Made by a program: the position numbers and the translations under genes. A DNA stretch of 64,000 bases from DASPKM01 sp035628135. GTDB lineage: Bacteria; Bacteroidota; Bacteroidia; Chitinophagales; Chitinophagaceae. Positions 43,896 through 52,765 of the stretch are shown here, piece by piece. The stretch's first letter is position 1. Each line of letters opens with the position of its first letter. The stretch spans positions 372,001 to 436,000 of the forward strand of contig DASPKM010000009.1 of the NCBI GenBank assembly GCA_035628135.1. Direction: 5' to 3'. The notes under the pieces are model-generated. The model was not told the origin of the DNA. It saw nothing but the letters and a program-made list of their open reading frames with translations, and searched no databases.

Positions 43896-45287
43896 TCAGC
43901 GGACCGCCTGTTCAAAGGCCTTGGTGATCGCTTCGAAGCCTTTCAAAGCATTTGCAGGCAATTTTTCTCCTTTCTCTCCAAATACGAACAGGTTGCTCTC
44001 TTTCTCGATTGTCACTTTAGACTCATCGATGTTGCCTTGTGCATCCTGTATCTTTTTGATGTCCAGCCCGAAGTATTGGGCGATGAACTCATACATGGCC
44101 TTGCGCTTGTTCAGTCCATAGTCATGGCCTTCCGTATCGAGGTGGACATTTTTCACTTTGCCGGCTTCATTATAATAATTATAGATGCTTTGAAGAAAAG
44201 GAAATTCATTTTGGGGAACGTGCTGCGTCCAGTCTTTTCCATCGGAAACAATGAGCTGCGGCCGGGGAGCCGCCATCGAAGCTATTTCCACGTTATTGGT
44301 GCCATCGAGGCAAACATGAATGCCCATACCGCTTTCGCAGGGGCAGCCGCCGCTGTGGTAAGAAGACATCATTACTACAGGGACGCTCAGTTTAATGCGG
44401 TTGTCCAGCGCCGTTAGCAGCATGGCTTGGCTGCCGCCGCCAGAAGCGCCGGTAATGGCAACGCGGCTGGTGTCTACGTCCTTGCGCGACAAAAGGTAAT
44501 CCATGATGCGCAGCGCATTCAGCGCCTGTATGGATTGTGCAAGGCTCCTGCGGTGGTCCCCCGGTTCTACCTGCAGCAACGATTCGCCGTCCCAGGCAAA
44601 CAGGTCGTAACTAAATGCCATAGCCCCCATCCGCGCCAGCATTGCGCAGCGGTACTGGCAATCTTCGCGGTAACGGCCCTTTGCAAAATGCCCGTCGGGA
44701 TTCAGCACAAGTGGCATCTTTCCTTTTGATTGCGCGGGCTTGTACAATGAGCCGCATACGTACAGTCCGGGCAAGGTTTCCAATGCTATATTTTCTACAG
44801 TATAGCCGTCCATTTTGCGCTGAGGCGTAATGATGGGAGCGCCCGAAGGCCAGGCTGGTATCTTTGTAAGTTTCAACGCCGAAAGAAAGCATTCTTTCAA
44901 AGCTGATTTGCGTTTCTCCCAACCGGCAAGGTCATTGTGCAGGGTTGCCAGGTATTGTAGTTGCAGCTTCCCATCTTCCACGGTCTTGAGATGATATTGA
45001 AAATGCTGCAGCTTGAACCTCTTTTCTCCATCCCTGCTGAAGCTAATATCTTGTGTGGCAAGTATGTTCGCGAGTGTTTTTTCCACATCGGGCCGGAAGC
45101 GCCAATCCGCATAGGTTACCCATTTGTCATTTACCAATTCTTCAGGATAGCGCAGCGTAACGCCATAACGCTTTTCTACCTGCAACAACACTTCTTTCAA
45201 CGGTTTCCTGAACTGATCATCGGAAGTTTGCGCGGTCCCCATAGCAACCATCGTTGTAAAAAGCATCAACAAAACAATCGCTCTCAT
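43896..45287 (-). CDS. secreted esterase/acetylxylan-esterase-like hydrolase with N-terminal STN-like domain
   Basis: 463 residues from ATG 45287, with signal peptide (1-20, GTAQ). Residues 24-95 look like an STN domain (RKPLKEVLLQVEKRYGVTLR ... RPDVEKTLANILA), otherwise typical of secretins and TonB receptors. The rest is an alpha/beta hydrolase: the nucleophile is Ser281 (TGASGGGS), an HSGGCPCESGMGIH loop follows, and the catalytic His is probably in DTEGHDYGLN. The enzyme is last in a six-gene rhamnose operon and may remove acyl groups from rhamnose-rich glycans; inference from context. Convergent with the YdcF gene. Confidence 0.8.
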   Translation of the reverse strand: MRAIVLLMLFTTMVAMGTAQTSDDQFRKPLKEVLLQVEKRYGVTLRYPEELVNDKWVTYADWRFRPDVEKTLANILATQDISFSRDGEKRFKLQHFQYHLKTVEDGKLQLQYLATLHNDLAGWEKRKSALKECFLSALKLTKIPAWPSGAPIITPQRKMDGYTVENIALETLPGLYVCGSLYKPAQSKGKMPLVLNPDGHFAKGRYREDCQYRCAMLARMGAMAFSYDLFAWDGESLLQVEPGDHRRSLAQSIQALNALRIMDYLLSRKDVDTSRVAITGASGGGSQAMLLTALDNRIKLSVPVVMMSSYHSGGCPCESGMGIHVCLDGTNNVEIASMAAPRPQLIVSDGKDWTQHVPQNEFPFLQSIYNYYNEAGKVKNVHLDTEGHDYGLNKRKAMYEFIAQYFGLDIKKIQDAQGNIDESKVTIEKESNLFVFGEKGEKLPANALKGFEAITKAFEQAVR

Positions 45288-45317
45288 CTTCAAAATATTT
45301 ATCAATGAACTAATGAG

Positions 45318-46751
45318 TTAACACACCTTCACCACATCCATCCCCAACAACGCTCCCAACTTTTGTATTTTGGAGCTGATGTGGCCCACTCCTACTGCGC
45401 AATGGTGCGCGGGCCCGTGCTGGTTCCAGTTATTAACGAAAGCACGCGCCCCAATTGGAAATGTATAGCGGCTATTGGTATTGCCTATCTGCAATATGGG
45501 CCCGGGAACGGATGCTCCTTCCGCAACCAGCAACATTAATTTTCCGTTAGCGGTTTCAACAACCGATAACAGGGTTACCGGCCCGTTCTTAACAGACATT
45601 TCCACAGACAAGCCGCTGCCGATCTTGCCATGGTATACCTGCAATGGCCGCACCTTTGTTTTGCCTTCTGCAATAGCAATATGGCCCGGCCCATCGTGTC
45701 CCATCAATACCACGTCCTTTTTAAAATCCATGGCATAATACTCCGTAAAAGAACCTCCCGCGCCAAAACTGTCCATGATCTTCATGGCCTGAGCATTCTT
45801 GATCTCGTATTCGCCCGCAACAGGAATGCCTCGTGCTGTCAGCAATGAATTGCCGAGAATGATGGAACTGATGGTTTCTTCATTCTCCGCATTGCCAGCG
45901 CCTTTGTAATAATAAGCCATTGAACCGAGCCCATGCCGCGCTACCAGTTCGTCCAATGCAACCGAGGTCCGGGCGGCGTTTTGCAATGCATCCATCGGGC
46001 AATCGGCCTGCACGTCGAATGCGTCGTAAAAAAACTCAACACGTTCTTTTATTTGTGCATCGCTAATGGTTTTCCTGATGGCGGCCAGTTCATCAACTTC
46101 TATTAGTTCGATATGGCCGCCGAAGTGCGCGTATTGCAAAGTGAGGTCTGAATAAATGTCCAGCATGCCGCTGTAGTAGTGGCCCATGCAACCCAACCTG
46201 TTATTAGCCATGATGCTCGCCACCTTCGCGGCTTCCACCCATTCCTTTATTTCATTCCAGCATTCATCATCGTTCTGCAGCATCCCCGTTACCTGGTGGA
46301 AGCGAATGCCGGTGCGTTTAAATACATTGGCAATTTCCGGTACGGGACAAGGAGCGCAATGCGCCAACCATTCGCCGGTCATTCTGGTGCGGTCTTCCAG
46401 TTTGTTGAACCAGTCATAATCGATAGCGGCCGAAGGCGATAAATTCAGTATGATCACCGGCACTTTTGCGCGTTGCACCACCGGTAGTACGGTAGACGAA
46501 AGCGCGTACGTGGTTACATGCAGGAAAATAATATCAACGTCCTCCCTGCGGAACCTCCTGCCTGCCTCAAAGGCCTTTTCCGCGTTATCGATCAATCCGA
46601 GATCGATAACGGCAGGATGCATCGCTTGCAAATTGCGGCTTACCGTTGCCAAATAACCTTCGAGCCTTTCCTTCAGCCCTGCAAACTGCTCCCAGTAGGC
46701 ATCGAGGCCTATGCCGAACAATCCTATTTTTAAAAGTGATGATTGCATCAT
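45318..46751 (-). CDS. L-fucose/L-arabinose isomerase family protein
   Basis: 477 residues, no signal peptide. It belongs to the arabinose/fucose isomerase fold: an N-terminal Rossmann-like domain (IGLFGIGLDAYW, IIFLHVTTYALSS), a middle domain with NRLGCMGHYYSGM, and a C-terminal barrel (DGPGHIAIAEG, YHGKIGSGLSVEM, GPAHHCAVGVGH) that carries the metal-ligand histidines. The family interconverts L-fucose/L-fuculose, L-arabinose/L-ribulose or related sugars with Mn2+. Its operon already has a RhaI-type isomerase, so it probably feeds a second deoxysugar or pentose into the same kinase and aldolase. Substrate unproven. Confidence 0.85.
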   Translation of the reverse strand: MMQSSLLKIGLFGIGLDAYWEQFAGLKERLEGYLATVSRNLQAMHPAVIDLGLIDNAEKAFEAGRRFRREDVDIIFLHVTTYALSSTVLPVVQRAKVPVIILNLSPSAAIDYDWFNKLEDRTRMTGEWLAHCAPCPVPEIANVFKRTGIRFHQVTGMLQNDDECWNEIKEWVEAAKVASIMANNRLGCMGHYYSGMLDIYSDLTLQYAHFGGHIELIEVDELAAIRKTISDAQIKERVEFFYDAFDVQADCPMDALQNAARTSVALDELVARHGLGSMAYYYKGAGNAENEETISSIILGNSLLTARGIPVAGEYEIKNAQAMKIMDSFGAGGSFTEYYAMDFKKDVVLMGHDGPGHIAIAEGKTKVRPLQVYHGKIGSGLSVEMSVKNGPVTLLSVVETANGKLMLLVAEGASVPGPILQIGNTNSRYTFPIGARAFVNNWNQHGPAHHCAVGVGHISSKIQKLGALLGMDVVKVC

Positions 46752-46782
46752 CGCGCAAATTTATTTTTCATACGAACATCAT

Positions 46783-48159
46783 CTATTCCCCGACTCCCCA
46801 TCTTTTCAATTCTATCACGCCTTCGGGCAATGGCCGGTCATTCCACGCCGAATGTATCGATAAAGCCGCACCCAGGGCGGGAGCTTGTGCAATGGTGGCG
46901 GTGTATACCTGCAGGTTTGGAAATGCAGCGGCCAACAGGTTCATGTAAATTGCATTTTTCCCAAAGCCTCCATCCACAAAAATCCGTTGCACATTGCTAT
47001 TTTCTAATACCAATTGCGTGGAGGCTACCTGGCTGTCTACAATGTCCATCACCAGGCGGTGATAAGCTTCCCTGTGATTTGCAAAATCCGAAAGGTCTCT
47101 TGCCTCAAAGGCACAGGATTGGATCATTTCCAGCGTACTGCGGCAATTTGCCTCGCTCCTGTTCCTTAGCTGCTCAACAATATGGGGATCGAACTGCACT
47201 GAAAGGAACTTACCGTGCTTTTTGTTGAAATGAGCTGCAATGCGATCCACGCCCTTGTCGTGTATGTTACCGGTAAACAACCGCGAAGCTTTTACCGGCT
47301 TACCATCGTACTGCAAATAACACAGGCAATCATGCTTTAGTTCGGTTATAGATAAGGGTGAGGTGTTGAAAGGGTTCATGCTGATGGACCAGGTGCCGGT
47401 AGAGATCAATACAAAAGGCTCGGTAAAGCGCATGCGGTAAGGGATGAGTGCGGCCGAACTATCGTGCAATCCGGGGCCAACCAGGAAATGATATCCTTCC
47501 ATGCTGCAAGGCACTACCGTGTTGTGCGCCAATATTGGTGGCAGCAAGGAAGCAATTCCCTCCTTACGCACCCATTCATGATAAGTATGCTTTTCAAAAT
47601 CCCATAGATTGGTATGGCAGCCGATGCTGGTAATGTCTGAACAAAACTGTTCCGACACGGCAAAACGAAGGTATTGCGGCAGGTGCAGCGCATAGCGCAT
47701 GCGGTTGAATATCTCGGGCTTCTCATATTTCATGCGATACAATTGCATGCCTGAATTAAGGCTGCCCAATACGGGCGATGCGGTTTGCGATGCAAACTTT
47801 TCCTCGCCGCCGTAATCATCATAGAACTTCTTCTTCAGTGTTTCAGGATAAGGCTTCAAATAACTATATAAGGGCGTAAGCACATGGCCGGCATCATCGA
47901 GATATACAAACGCAGCGCCGTGCGCCGAGAAGTTCATGGCCCGTATATCGAACGCTTGGGTTGTAGAGACCTCTTGCAATTGAAGCTGCAGGCTATACAA
48001 TATGCTGTCAATATTTTCGCAGGGAAATCCGTCTTCGTCTTCTATATCCTCGAACCAGCTTTGCACTTCGTGCACGACGTTGTAATCCTTGTCGAAAAGG
48101 AAAAATTTTTTATTGGTCCTACCAAGATCGATCGCGGCAATGACAGGTGTGGCTCCCAT
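46783..48159 (-). CDS. FGGY-family sugar kinase, rhamnulokinase-like
   Basis: 458 residues, no signal peptide. The N-terminal phosphate-binding strand IAAIDLGRTNKKFFLFD, the sugar-binding region around GLHDSSAALIPY, the ISTGTWSISMN motif and the C-terminal VDGGFGKNAIYMNLL are typical of FGGY kinases of the rhamnulokinase/fuculokinase branch. It would phosphorylate L-rhamnulose (or L-fuculose) at C1 with ATP. It begins 1 base after the isomerase stop and 31 bases before the next isomerase gene. Substrate is inferred from the operon. Confidence 0.85.
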   Translation of the reverse strand: MGATPVIAAIDLGRTNKKFFLFDKDYNVVHEVQSWFEDIEDEDGFPCENIDSILYSLQLQLQEVSTTQAFDIRAMNFSAHGAAFVYLDDAGHVLTPLYSYLKPYPETLKKKFYDDYGGEEKFASQTASPVLGSLNSGMQLYRMKYEKPEIFNRMRYALHLPQYLRFAVSEQFCSDITSIGCHTNLWDFEKHTYHEWVRKEGIASLLPPILAHNTVVPCSMEGYHFLVGPGLHDSSAALIPYRMRFTEPFVLISTGTWSISMNPFNTSPLSITELKHDCLCYLQYDGKPVKASRLFTGNIHDKGVDRIAAHFNKKHGKFLSVQFDPHIVEQLRNRSEANCRSTLEMIQSCAFEARDLSDFANHREAYHRLVMDIVDSQVASTQLVLENSNVQRIFVDGGFGKNAIYMNLLAAAFPNLQVYTATIAQAPALGAALSIHSAWNDRPLPEGVIELKRWGVGE

Positions 48160-48160
48160 A

Positions 48161-49432
48161 TTATAAGCCCGTTGCTACGGTTGTACGGCCGCGGTTTTTG
48201 ATAAGTTGTGAGCGTATGCCGAGCTGCCTGAAAAGTGCAATGGGTTCCAAGGCGCCGCCTGCGCGAAGCCGCGCTTCAGCCACCAGCGGCCGGACATCGG
48301 TGCGGTAAGCCTGCTGCAAAAGCTCCTGTGCCCTTACCACATCGTTTTGCATCCTGGCATCTTCCAATGCTTCTGCATCGATCAATAACGCTTGTGCATA
48401 GGCGATCTGGATGGCCTCCACCGACTGCAGCAAATCTTCAAGGGGATCTTTGATATTGTGCGATGCGTCGATCATCCAGGCAAGATCGGTTGCATGGTGC
48501 ATTCCCTTTGCATTCATTCCTTCCACCAATTCATTAAAGATCAAAAAAAGCTGGTAGGGATTGATGCTGCCCACCGTCAGGTCGTCGTCGCCGTATTTAG
48601 AATCATTGAAATGAAATCCTCCCAATTTCCCCTCCATCAGCAACAATGAAACGATCTGCTCGATATTGGCATTGGGCAGGTGATGCCCCAGGTCGACTAA
48701 CGTATATGCCTGTGCGCCTAATTTGCTCGCATACAAATACGATTGTCCCCAATCCCCCACGGTCATTGAGTAAAAATTAGGTTCGAAGGCTTTGTATTCG
48801 ATGAACATTTTCCATTCCGGCGGAAGTGCGGAGTATATCTCCTGCAGGCTTTCCAGCGTATGCTGAAAGGCCTTCCTGAAATTCAACTGGCCGGGAAACG
48901 ATGAACCATCGGCAAGCCACACGGTAATGGATTCCGAGCCAAGCGCAACGCCCTGCTTTATTACTTCGATATTGTGCTGAATGGCCTGTTGCCGCACCGC
49001 CTTGTCAACATGGTGCAATGAGCCGAACTTATAGCTGTGTTCCTGTCCGGGTTGGTCCTGGAAGGTGTTGGAGTTCACCGCGTCAAAACGCAACCCATGC
49101 TGCGCGGCAAGCGCTTTAATGGCGGCGGCATTTTGGGGAATGTCCCAGGGAATGTGCAGCGATACCGCGCCACTCGATTTGTTCAAAGCATGCAGCAACC
49201 CGATGTCTTCTATCTTTTCTTCCAGGCTCCGCGGTTCGCCCCCAATGGAAAAGCGACCGAAGCGTGTGCCGCCCGAACCAAGGGCCCAACTGGGAATGGC
49301 CACCTGGAAATCCATCAATCGCCGTACTATACCTTCGGTATTTTGTAAAGACGATGCAAGGAACCTGAACCTTCGTGTATGTTCATCCAGGTGCCGCCTG
49401 TTCGATTCCTCCAATGTATAGGATGCAAGCAT
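48161..49432 (-). CDS. rhaI: L-rhamnose isomerase, RhaI type (TIM-barrel sugar isomerase)
   Basis: 423 residues from ATG 49432 (MLASYTLEE); the preceding 17 codons extend into the upstream gene and look spurious. TIM-barrel features include SLHIPWDIPQN, FIEYKAFEPNFYS, DLGHHLPNANIEQI and GGFHFNDSKYGDDD, metal-binding positions typical of the RhaI isomerase rather than the RhaA type. It converts L-rhamnose to L-rhamnulose with a divalent metal. The partner kinase begins 1 base downstream. The symbol follows published rhamnose-regulon nomenclature; the protein was not checked experimentally. Confidence 0.82.
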   Translation of the reverse strand: MLASYTLEESNRRHLDEHTRRFRFLASSLQNTEGIVRRLMDFQVAIPSWALGSGGTRFGRFSIGGEPRSLEEKIEDIGLLHALNKSSGAVSLHIPWDIPQNAAAIKALAAQHGLRFDAVNSNTFQDQPGQEHSYKFGSLHHVDKAVRQQAIQHNIEVIKQGVALGSESITVWLADGSSFPGQLNFRKAFQHTLESLQEIYSALPPEWKMFIEYKAFEPNFYSMTVGDWGQSYLYASKLGAQAYTLVDLGHHLPNANIEQIVSLLLMEGKLGGFHFNDSKYGDDDLTVGSINPYQLFLIFNELVEGMNAKGMHHATDLAWMIDASHNIKDPLEDLLQSVEAIQIAYAQALLIDAEALEDARMQNDVVRAQELLQQAYRTDVRPLVAEARLRAGGALEPIALFRQLGIRSQLIKNRGRTTVATGL

Positions 49433-49466
49433 GATGATAATGATGAGTAACTGTAAGTTATTGAAA

Positions 49467-51584
49467 TTAGCGTACAAACGCATTGGCGATGCCGCCGTCT
49501 ACGTTCAGCACATTTCCCGTTGATTTGTTCAGCAGCCCGCCTACAAATGCGAAGCAGGCATTGGCAATGTCTTCGGGCAATATCACTTCATTGAGCAGGG
49601 TTCGTTTTGCATAAAATGCAGGCAATTCCTCCACCTTGATGCCGTATGCTTTTGCGCGGCCTTCGGCCCAGGCGCCTTCCCAGATCTTGCTGTCTGCAAT
49701 CACCGCATCGGGGTTTACGGTATTCACGCGTATCTTGTCATTTCCCAATTCAGCAGCATTCAACCTGCTTAGATGCAACTGCGCTGCCTTGGCAGAGCCA
49801 TAGCCAGCATTGTTCGGGCCCGATACCAATGCGTTTTTGCTCGCGATGTTCAATACATCGCCGCCCAATTGTTGCTTGCGCATGATGGCAACGCCTGCCT
49901 GCGTTACCAGGAACTGGCCTTTTACCAATACATCGTACAACAGGTCCCAATCTGCTTCGGAGTGTTCTTCCAGGGGTTTAGAAACCGAAAGACCGGCGCA
50001 GTTAACTACAATGTCCACTCCCCCAAACTGCAGCGCAGCAACATCAAAAGCCTTATCGATATTTTGTTTGTTGGTAACATCCAATGGTACCTGCGCGCAG
50101 GCATCGCTGCCAAACTGCTTTTGAAATTCTTTAAAGGTGTCTGACAGCCGCGCTTCATCATTATCATTTATAACAACACACGCTCCCTCCTGCACAAATT
50201 TCTTTGCGATTGCTTTACCGATGCCACCGGCACTGCCGGTTATCAATGCCACTCTACCCGATAAAGGCTTGGGCTTTGGCAGCCGCCGCAGCTTGGCCTC
50301 TTCCAATAACCAGTACTCGATATCGAATGCTTCCTGCCTCGGCAGCGAAGTATATTCAGAAATGGCTTCCGCCCCCCGCATCACGTTGATGGCATTGATA
50401 TAAAATTCAGCGGCGATGCGCGCAGTGGATTTGTCTTTTGCAAAGGTGAACATGCCCACGCCGGGATACAGTATCACCACCGGGTTAGGATCGCGAATGG
50501 CGAGGCTACCCGCATGCTTATGCGAAGAATAATAATCGGCATACATTTCCCGGTATGCTTCAAATTGCGGGCTAAGTTTTTCGCGCAAGGCATTGCTTGC
50601 TGTAAGGTCTTCACCTGGTGACAGGTTCAGCAGCAAGGGACTGATCTTGGTCCTGAGAAAATGATCGGGGCAGCTCGTTCCCATCGGGGCAAGCCGCTCA
50701 GCATCGTAAGAATTGATGAACTCCAGCACTTTTTCATCATCGGTAAAATGTCCGATCATCCTGTTGTGACCCGAGCAAAGCCCGCGCAACACAGGCGCGA
50801 GTCCCGCAGCCTGTGAAAGCCTCGCTTCCTTTGGCAATGACTGTACTTTTTCTCCTCCAAAAACAGCAGGCTGTTTACGTACGAAGCCCTCGATATATTC
50901 CGCGCAGCGCTCGATGACCTCCAATGAATTCATATAACATTCATAAGAAGTATCGCCCCACGTGAACAATCCATGCGAACCGAGCATGATGCCGCGTATG
51001 CCGGGATTTTCATCTACACATTGCCTCAGCTTTAATCCAAGGTCAAAACCAGGACGCTGCCAATCGACCCACCCCAGTGTGCCATTGAACAATTCCTGCG
51101 TAATGCGTTGACCGTCCTTGCACGCGGCAATTGCAATAGCGGCATCAGGGTGTAAATGGTCGATGTGTTTGAAAGGCAAAAATCCGTGCAGGGGCGTATC
51201 GATGGAAGGCGCTTTGGAATTCAGATCGAATATGCAATGATTGAACAGCTCCACCATTTCATCTTCGTATGCGCGTCCGCGGTAGACATTCCGCAGGCTT
51301 TGCAACCGGTCGGTATACAATGCCGCAAGCCCGTTGCGCGTGAGTGTGCCCAGGTCCCCACCCGATCCCTTGATCCACATTACTTCGGTGGGCTGGCCGG
51401 TGAGCGGATCTCTTTCAATGGTCTTGCACGAAGTGTTGCCGCCGCCATAATTGGTCAACCGCAGGTCAGCTCCCAGTATATTAGAACGGTACAGCAGCAG
51501 TGCCACCTCATCGCCCTTCATTGCGTCGGCTTTTTGTTCATCCCATAAATTGCTCACGTGCATAAAGCTTGCTGCTACACTCAT
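49467..51584 (-). CDS. rhaEW: bifunctional rhamnulose-1-phosphate aldolase/L-lactaldehyde dehydrogenase (RhaEW type)
   Basis: 705 residues. Residues 1-430 are a class II aldolase with metal-ligand histidines His140, His143/145 (FKHIDHLHPDA) and His204 (LGSHGLFTWG). Residues 441-705 are a short-chain dehydrogenase: ITGSAGGIGKAI (NAD binding), NCAG, the catalytic Ser582 region (NIASKNA) and Tyr595-Lys599 (YGSAK). The first domain splits rhamnulose-1-P into dihydroxyacetone-P and L-lactaldehyde, and the second oxidises the aldehyde to L-lactate. The fusion is known from rhamnose regulons of several phyla. It begins 5 bases after rhaT. Confidence 0.9.
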   Translation of the reverse strand: MSVAASFMHVSNLWDEQKADAMKGDEVALLLYRSNILGADLRLTNYGGGNTSCKTIERDPLTGQPTEVMWIKGSGGDLGTLTRNGLAALYTDRLQSLRNVYRGRAYEDEMVELFNHCIFDLNSKAPSIDTPLHGFLPFKHIDHLHPDAAIAIAACKDGQRITQELFNGTLGWVDWQRPGFDLGLKLRQCVDENPGIRGIMLGSHGLFTWGDTSYECYMNSLEVIERCAEYIEGFVRKQPAVFGGEKVQSLPKEARLSQAAGLAPVLRGLCSGHNRMIGHFTDDEKVLEFINSYDAERLAPMGTSCPDHFLRTKISPLLLNLSPGEDLTASNALREKLSPQFEAYREMYADYYSSHKHAGSLAIRDPNPVVILYPGVGMFTFAKDKSTARIAAEFYINAINVMRGAEAISEYTSLPRQEAFDIEYWLLEEAKLRRLPKPKPLSGRVALITGSAGGIGKAIAKKFVQEGACVVINDNDEARLSDTFKEFQKQFGSDACAQVPLDVTNKQNIDKAFDVAALQFGGVDIVVNCAGLSVSKPLEEHSEADWDLLYDVLVKGQFLVTQAGVAIMRKQQLGGDVLNIASKNALVSGPNNAGYGSAKAAQLHLSRLNAAELGNDKIRVNTVNPDAVIADSKIWEGAWAEGRAKAYGIKVEELPAFYAKRTLLNEVILPEDIANACFAFVGGLLNKSTGNVLNVDGGIANAFVR

Positions 51585-51589
51585 GGCGC

Positions 51590-52696
51590 TTATTTTACAG
51601 CTATAGATTTCAAATAGTTCCCATATCCAACTACCATCACGGAAATGATAATTACCATCACGCCCAGCGTTACCAGCGTGCGTGTTCTTTTATCAACGCC
51701 TTTCCATTCTTTCAATACCAAACCCCACATATTGGCCACCAGTATAATGAAGGCCATGTGCAATATCCAGGAACTGGCGGAATTACCGAGCTTGCTCGCT
51801 CCCATTCCATAAAAAAAGAATTGCAGGAACCATGTAGTGCCCGCAAGCGCTGAAAGCAGATAGTTGCGGCCCAATGGTGTTGCGGCATTGGTATAATCGT
51901 GGAATGTTTTATTGCGCAGGTGTAAGATCATACACCAAATGAAGTTGGTAGTAAGCCCGCCCCATAACAGTACAATGTAGGTTACATTGTTCGCGTACAA
52001 GAAATTGCCCTGGTTTGGATTTGCGGTAATCCAGGCAGCATTGGCCACATCGGCCATCGGCTGACCGGCTTCCAGCCCAAAATTGAAACAGGCGCTAAGC
52101 ATGCCTGATATGATGGCTACGAACAAACCAAGACCGAACCGGTATTCTTCTTTCGAAAAATTTCCTTTGCTGCTGGTTGTGTCCGCCAACTTCAATTGCC
52201 GTTCCTTCAGCATACCGGCTTTCCCGCAAAGAATGATGCCGGCGATGCAGATCACCAATCCCAGTAGAATCGTTAATCCCCAGGTATTGCTAACAAGCTG
52301 GCTAAGGGTCTCTTTATCTTTCTCAGCGAAAATATCATAGTAAATAGAAGGCACCAGCGCCCCGAACACCATGCATAACCCTAGGATAATGCTATTGCCC
52401 AGCGACATGCCCAGGAAACGAACGCCCAGTCCATAGGTGAGCCCGCCAATGCCCCAAAGTACGCCGAACATGTAGGTGTATAGCAGCACTGAGTCGTCGG
52501 TTTGCCGGATGATCTCCGCAAAACCGGGAACGGTCAGGTAGGCAGCCAGTGGAGGTACCACGAGCCACGAAAACAATCCTCCTACCAGCCAGTATGTTTC
52601 CCAGGCCCAGCCTCTTACTTTTTTAAACGGCATGTAAAAACTGCCGGAGGCAAAACCGCCTATAAAATGGAAAATAACGCCAAGAACAGCCTGCAT
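51590..52696 (-). CDS. rhaT: L-rhamnose/H+ symporter RhaT
   Basis: 368 residues with about ten hydrophobic segments. The start AVLGVIFHFIGGFASGSFYM and motifs such as VRGWAWETYWLVGGLFSW, GLGVRFLGMSLGNSIILGLC and WFLQFFFYGMGASKLG are typical of RhaT. It takes up L-rhamnose with protons through the inner membrane. First gene of the minus-strand rhamnose operon; the promoter must lie in the 69 bases shared with the divergent mutarotase gene. Confidence 0.92.
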   Translation of the reverse strand: MQAVLGVIFHFIGGFASGSFYMPFKKVRGWAWETYWLVGGLFSWLVVPPLAAYLTVPGFAEIIRQTDDSVLLYTYMFGVLWGIGGLTYGLGVRFLGMSLGNSIILGLCMVFGALVPSIYYDIFAEKDKETLSQLVSNTWGLTILLGLVICIAGIILCGKAGMLKERQLKLADTTSSKGNFSKEEYRFGLGLFVAIISGMLSACFNFGLEAGQPMADVANAAWITANPNQGNFLYANNVTYIVLLWGGLTTNFIWCMILHLRNKTFHDYTNAATPLGRNYLLSALAGTTWFLQFFFYGMGASKLGNSASSWILHMAFIILVANMWGLVLKEWKGVDKRTRTLVTLGVMVIIISVMVVGYGNYLKSIAVK

Positions 52697-52765
52697 AAAT
52701 TTTTATATGGATGACAATATACAAATACCCCGGAAAAATTTTCATCCTAACTTGCCGCACATTGT
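52697..52765. promoter_or_regulatory. divergent promoter/operator region of rhaT and the mutarotase gene
   Basis: This 69-base spacer must hold both promoters. Two inverted-repeat pairs can be seen: AAATTTTT (52697-52704) with AAAAATTT (52734-52741), and GGATGA (52709-52714) with TCATCC (52742-52747). The second pair has its centres 33 bases apart, about three helical turns. No full TAnnTTTG match is present. Operator function is inference. Confidence 0.35.
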
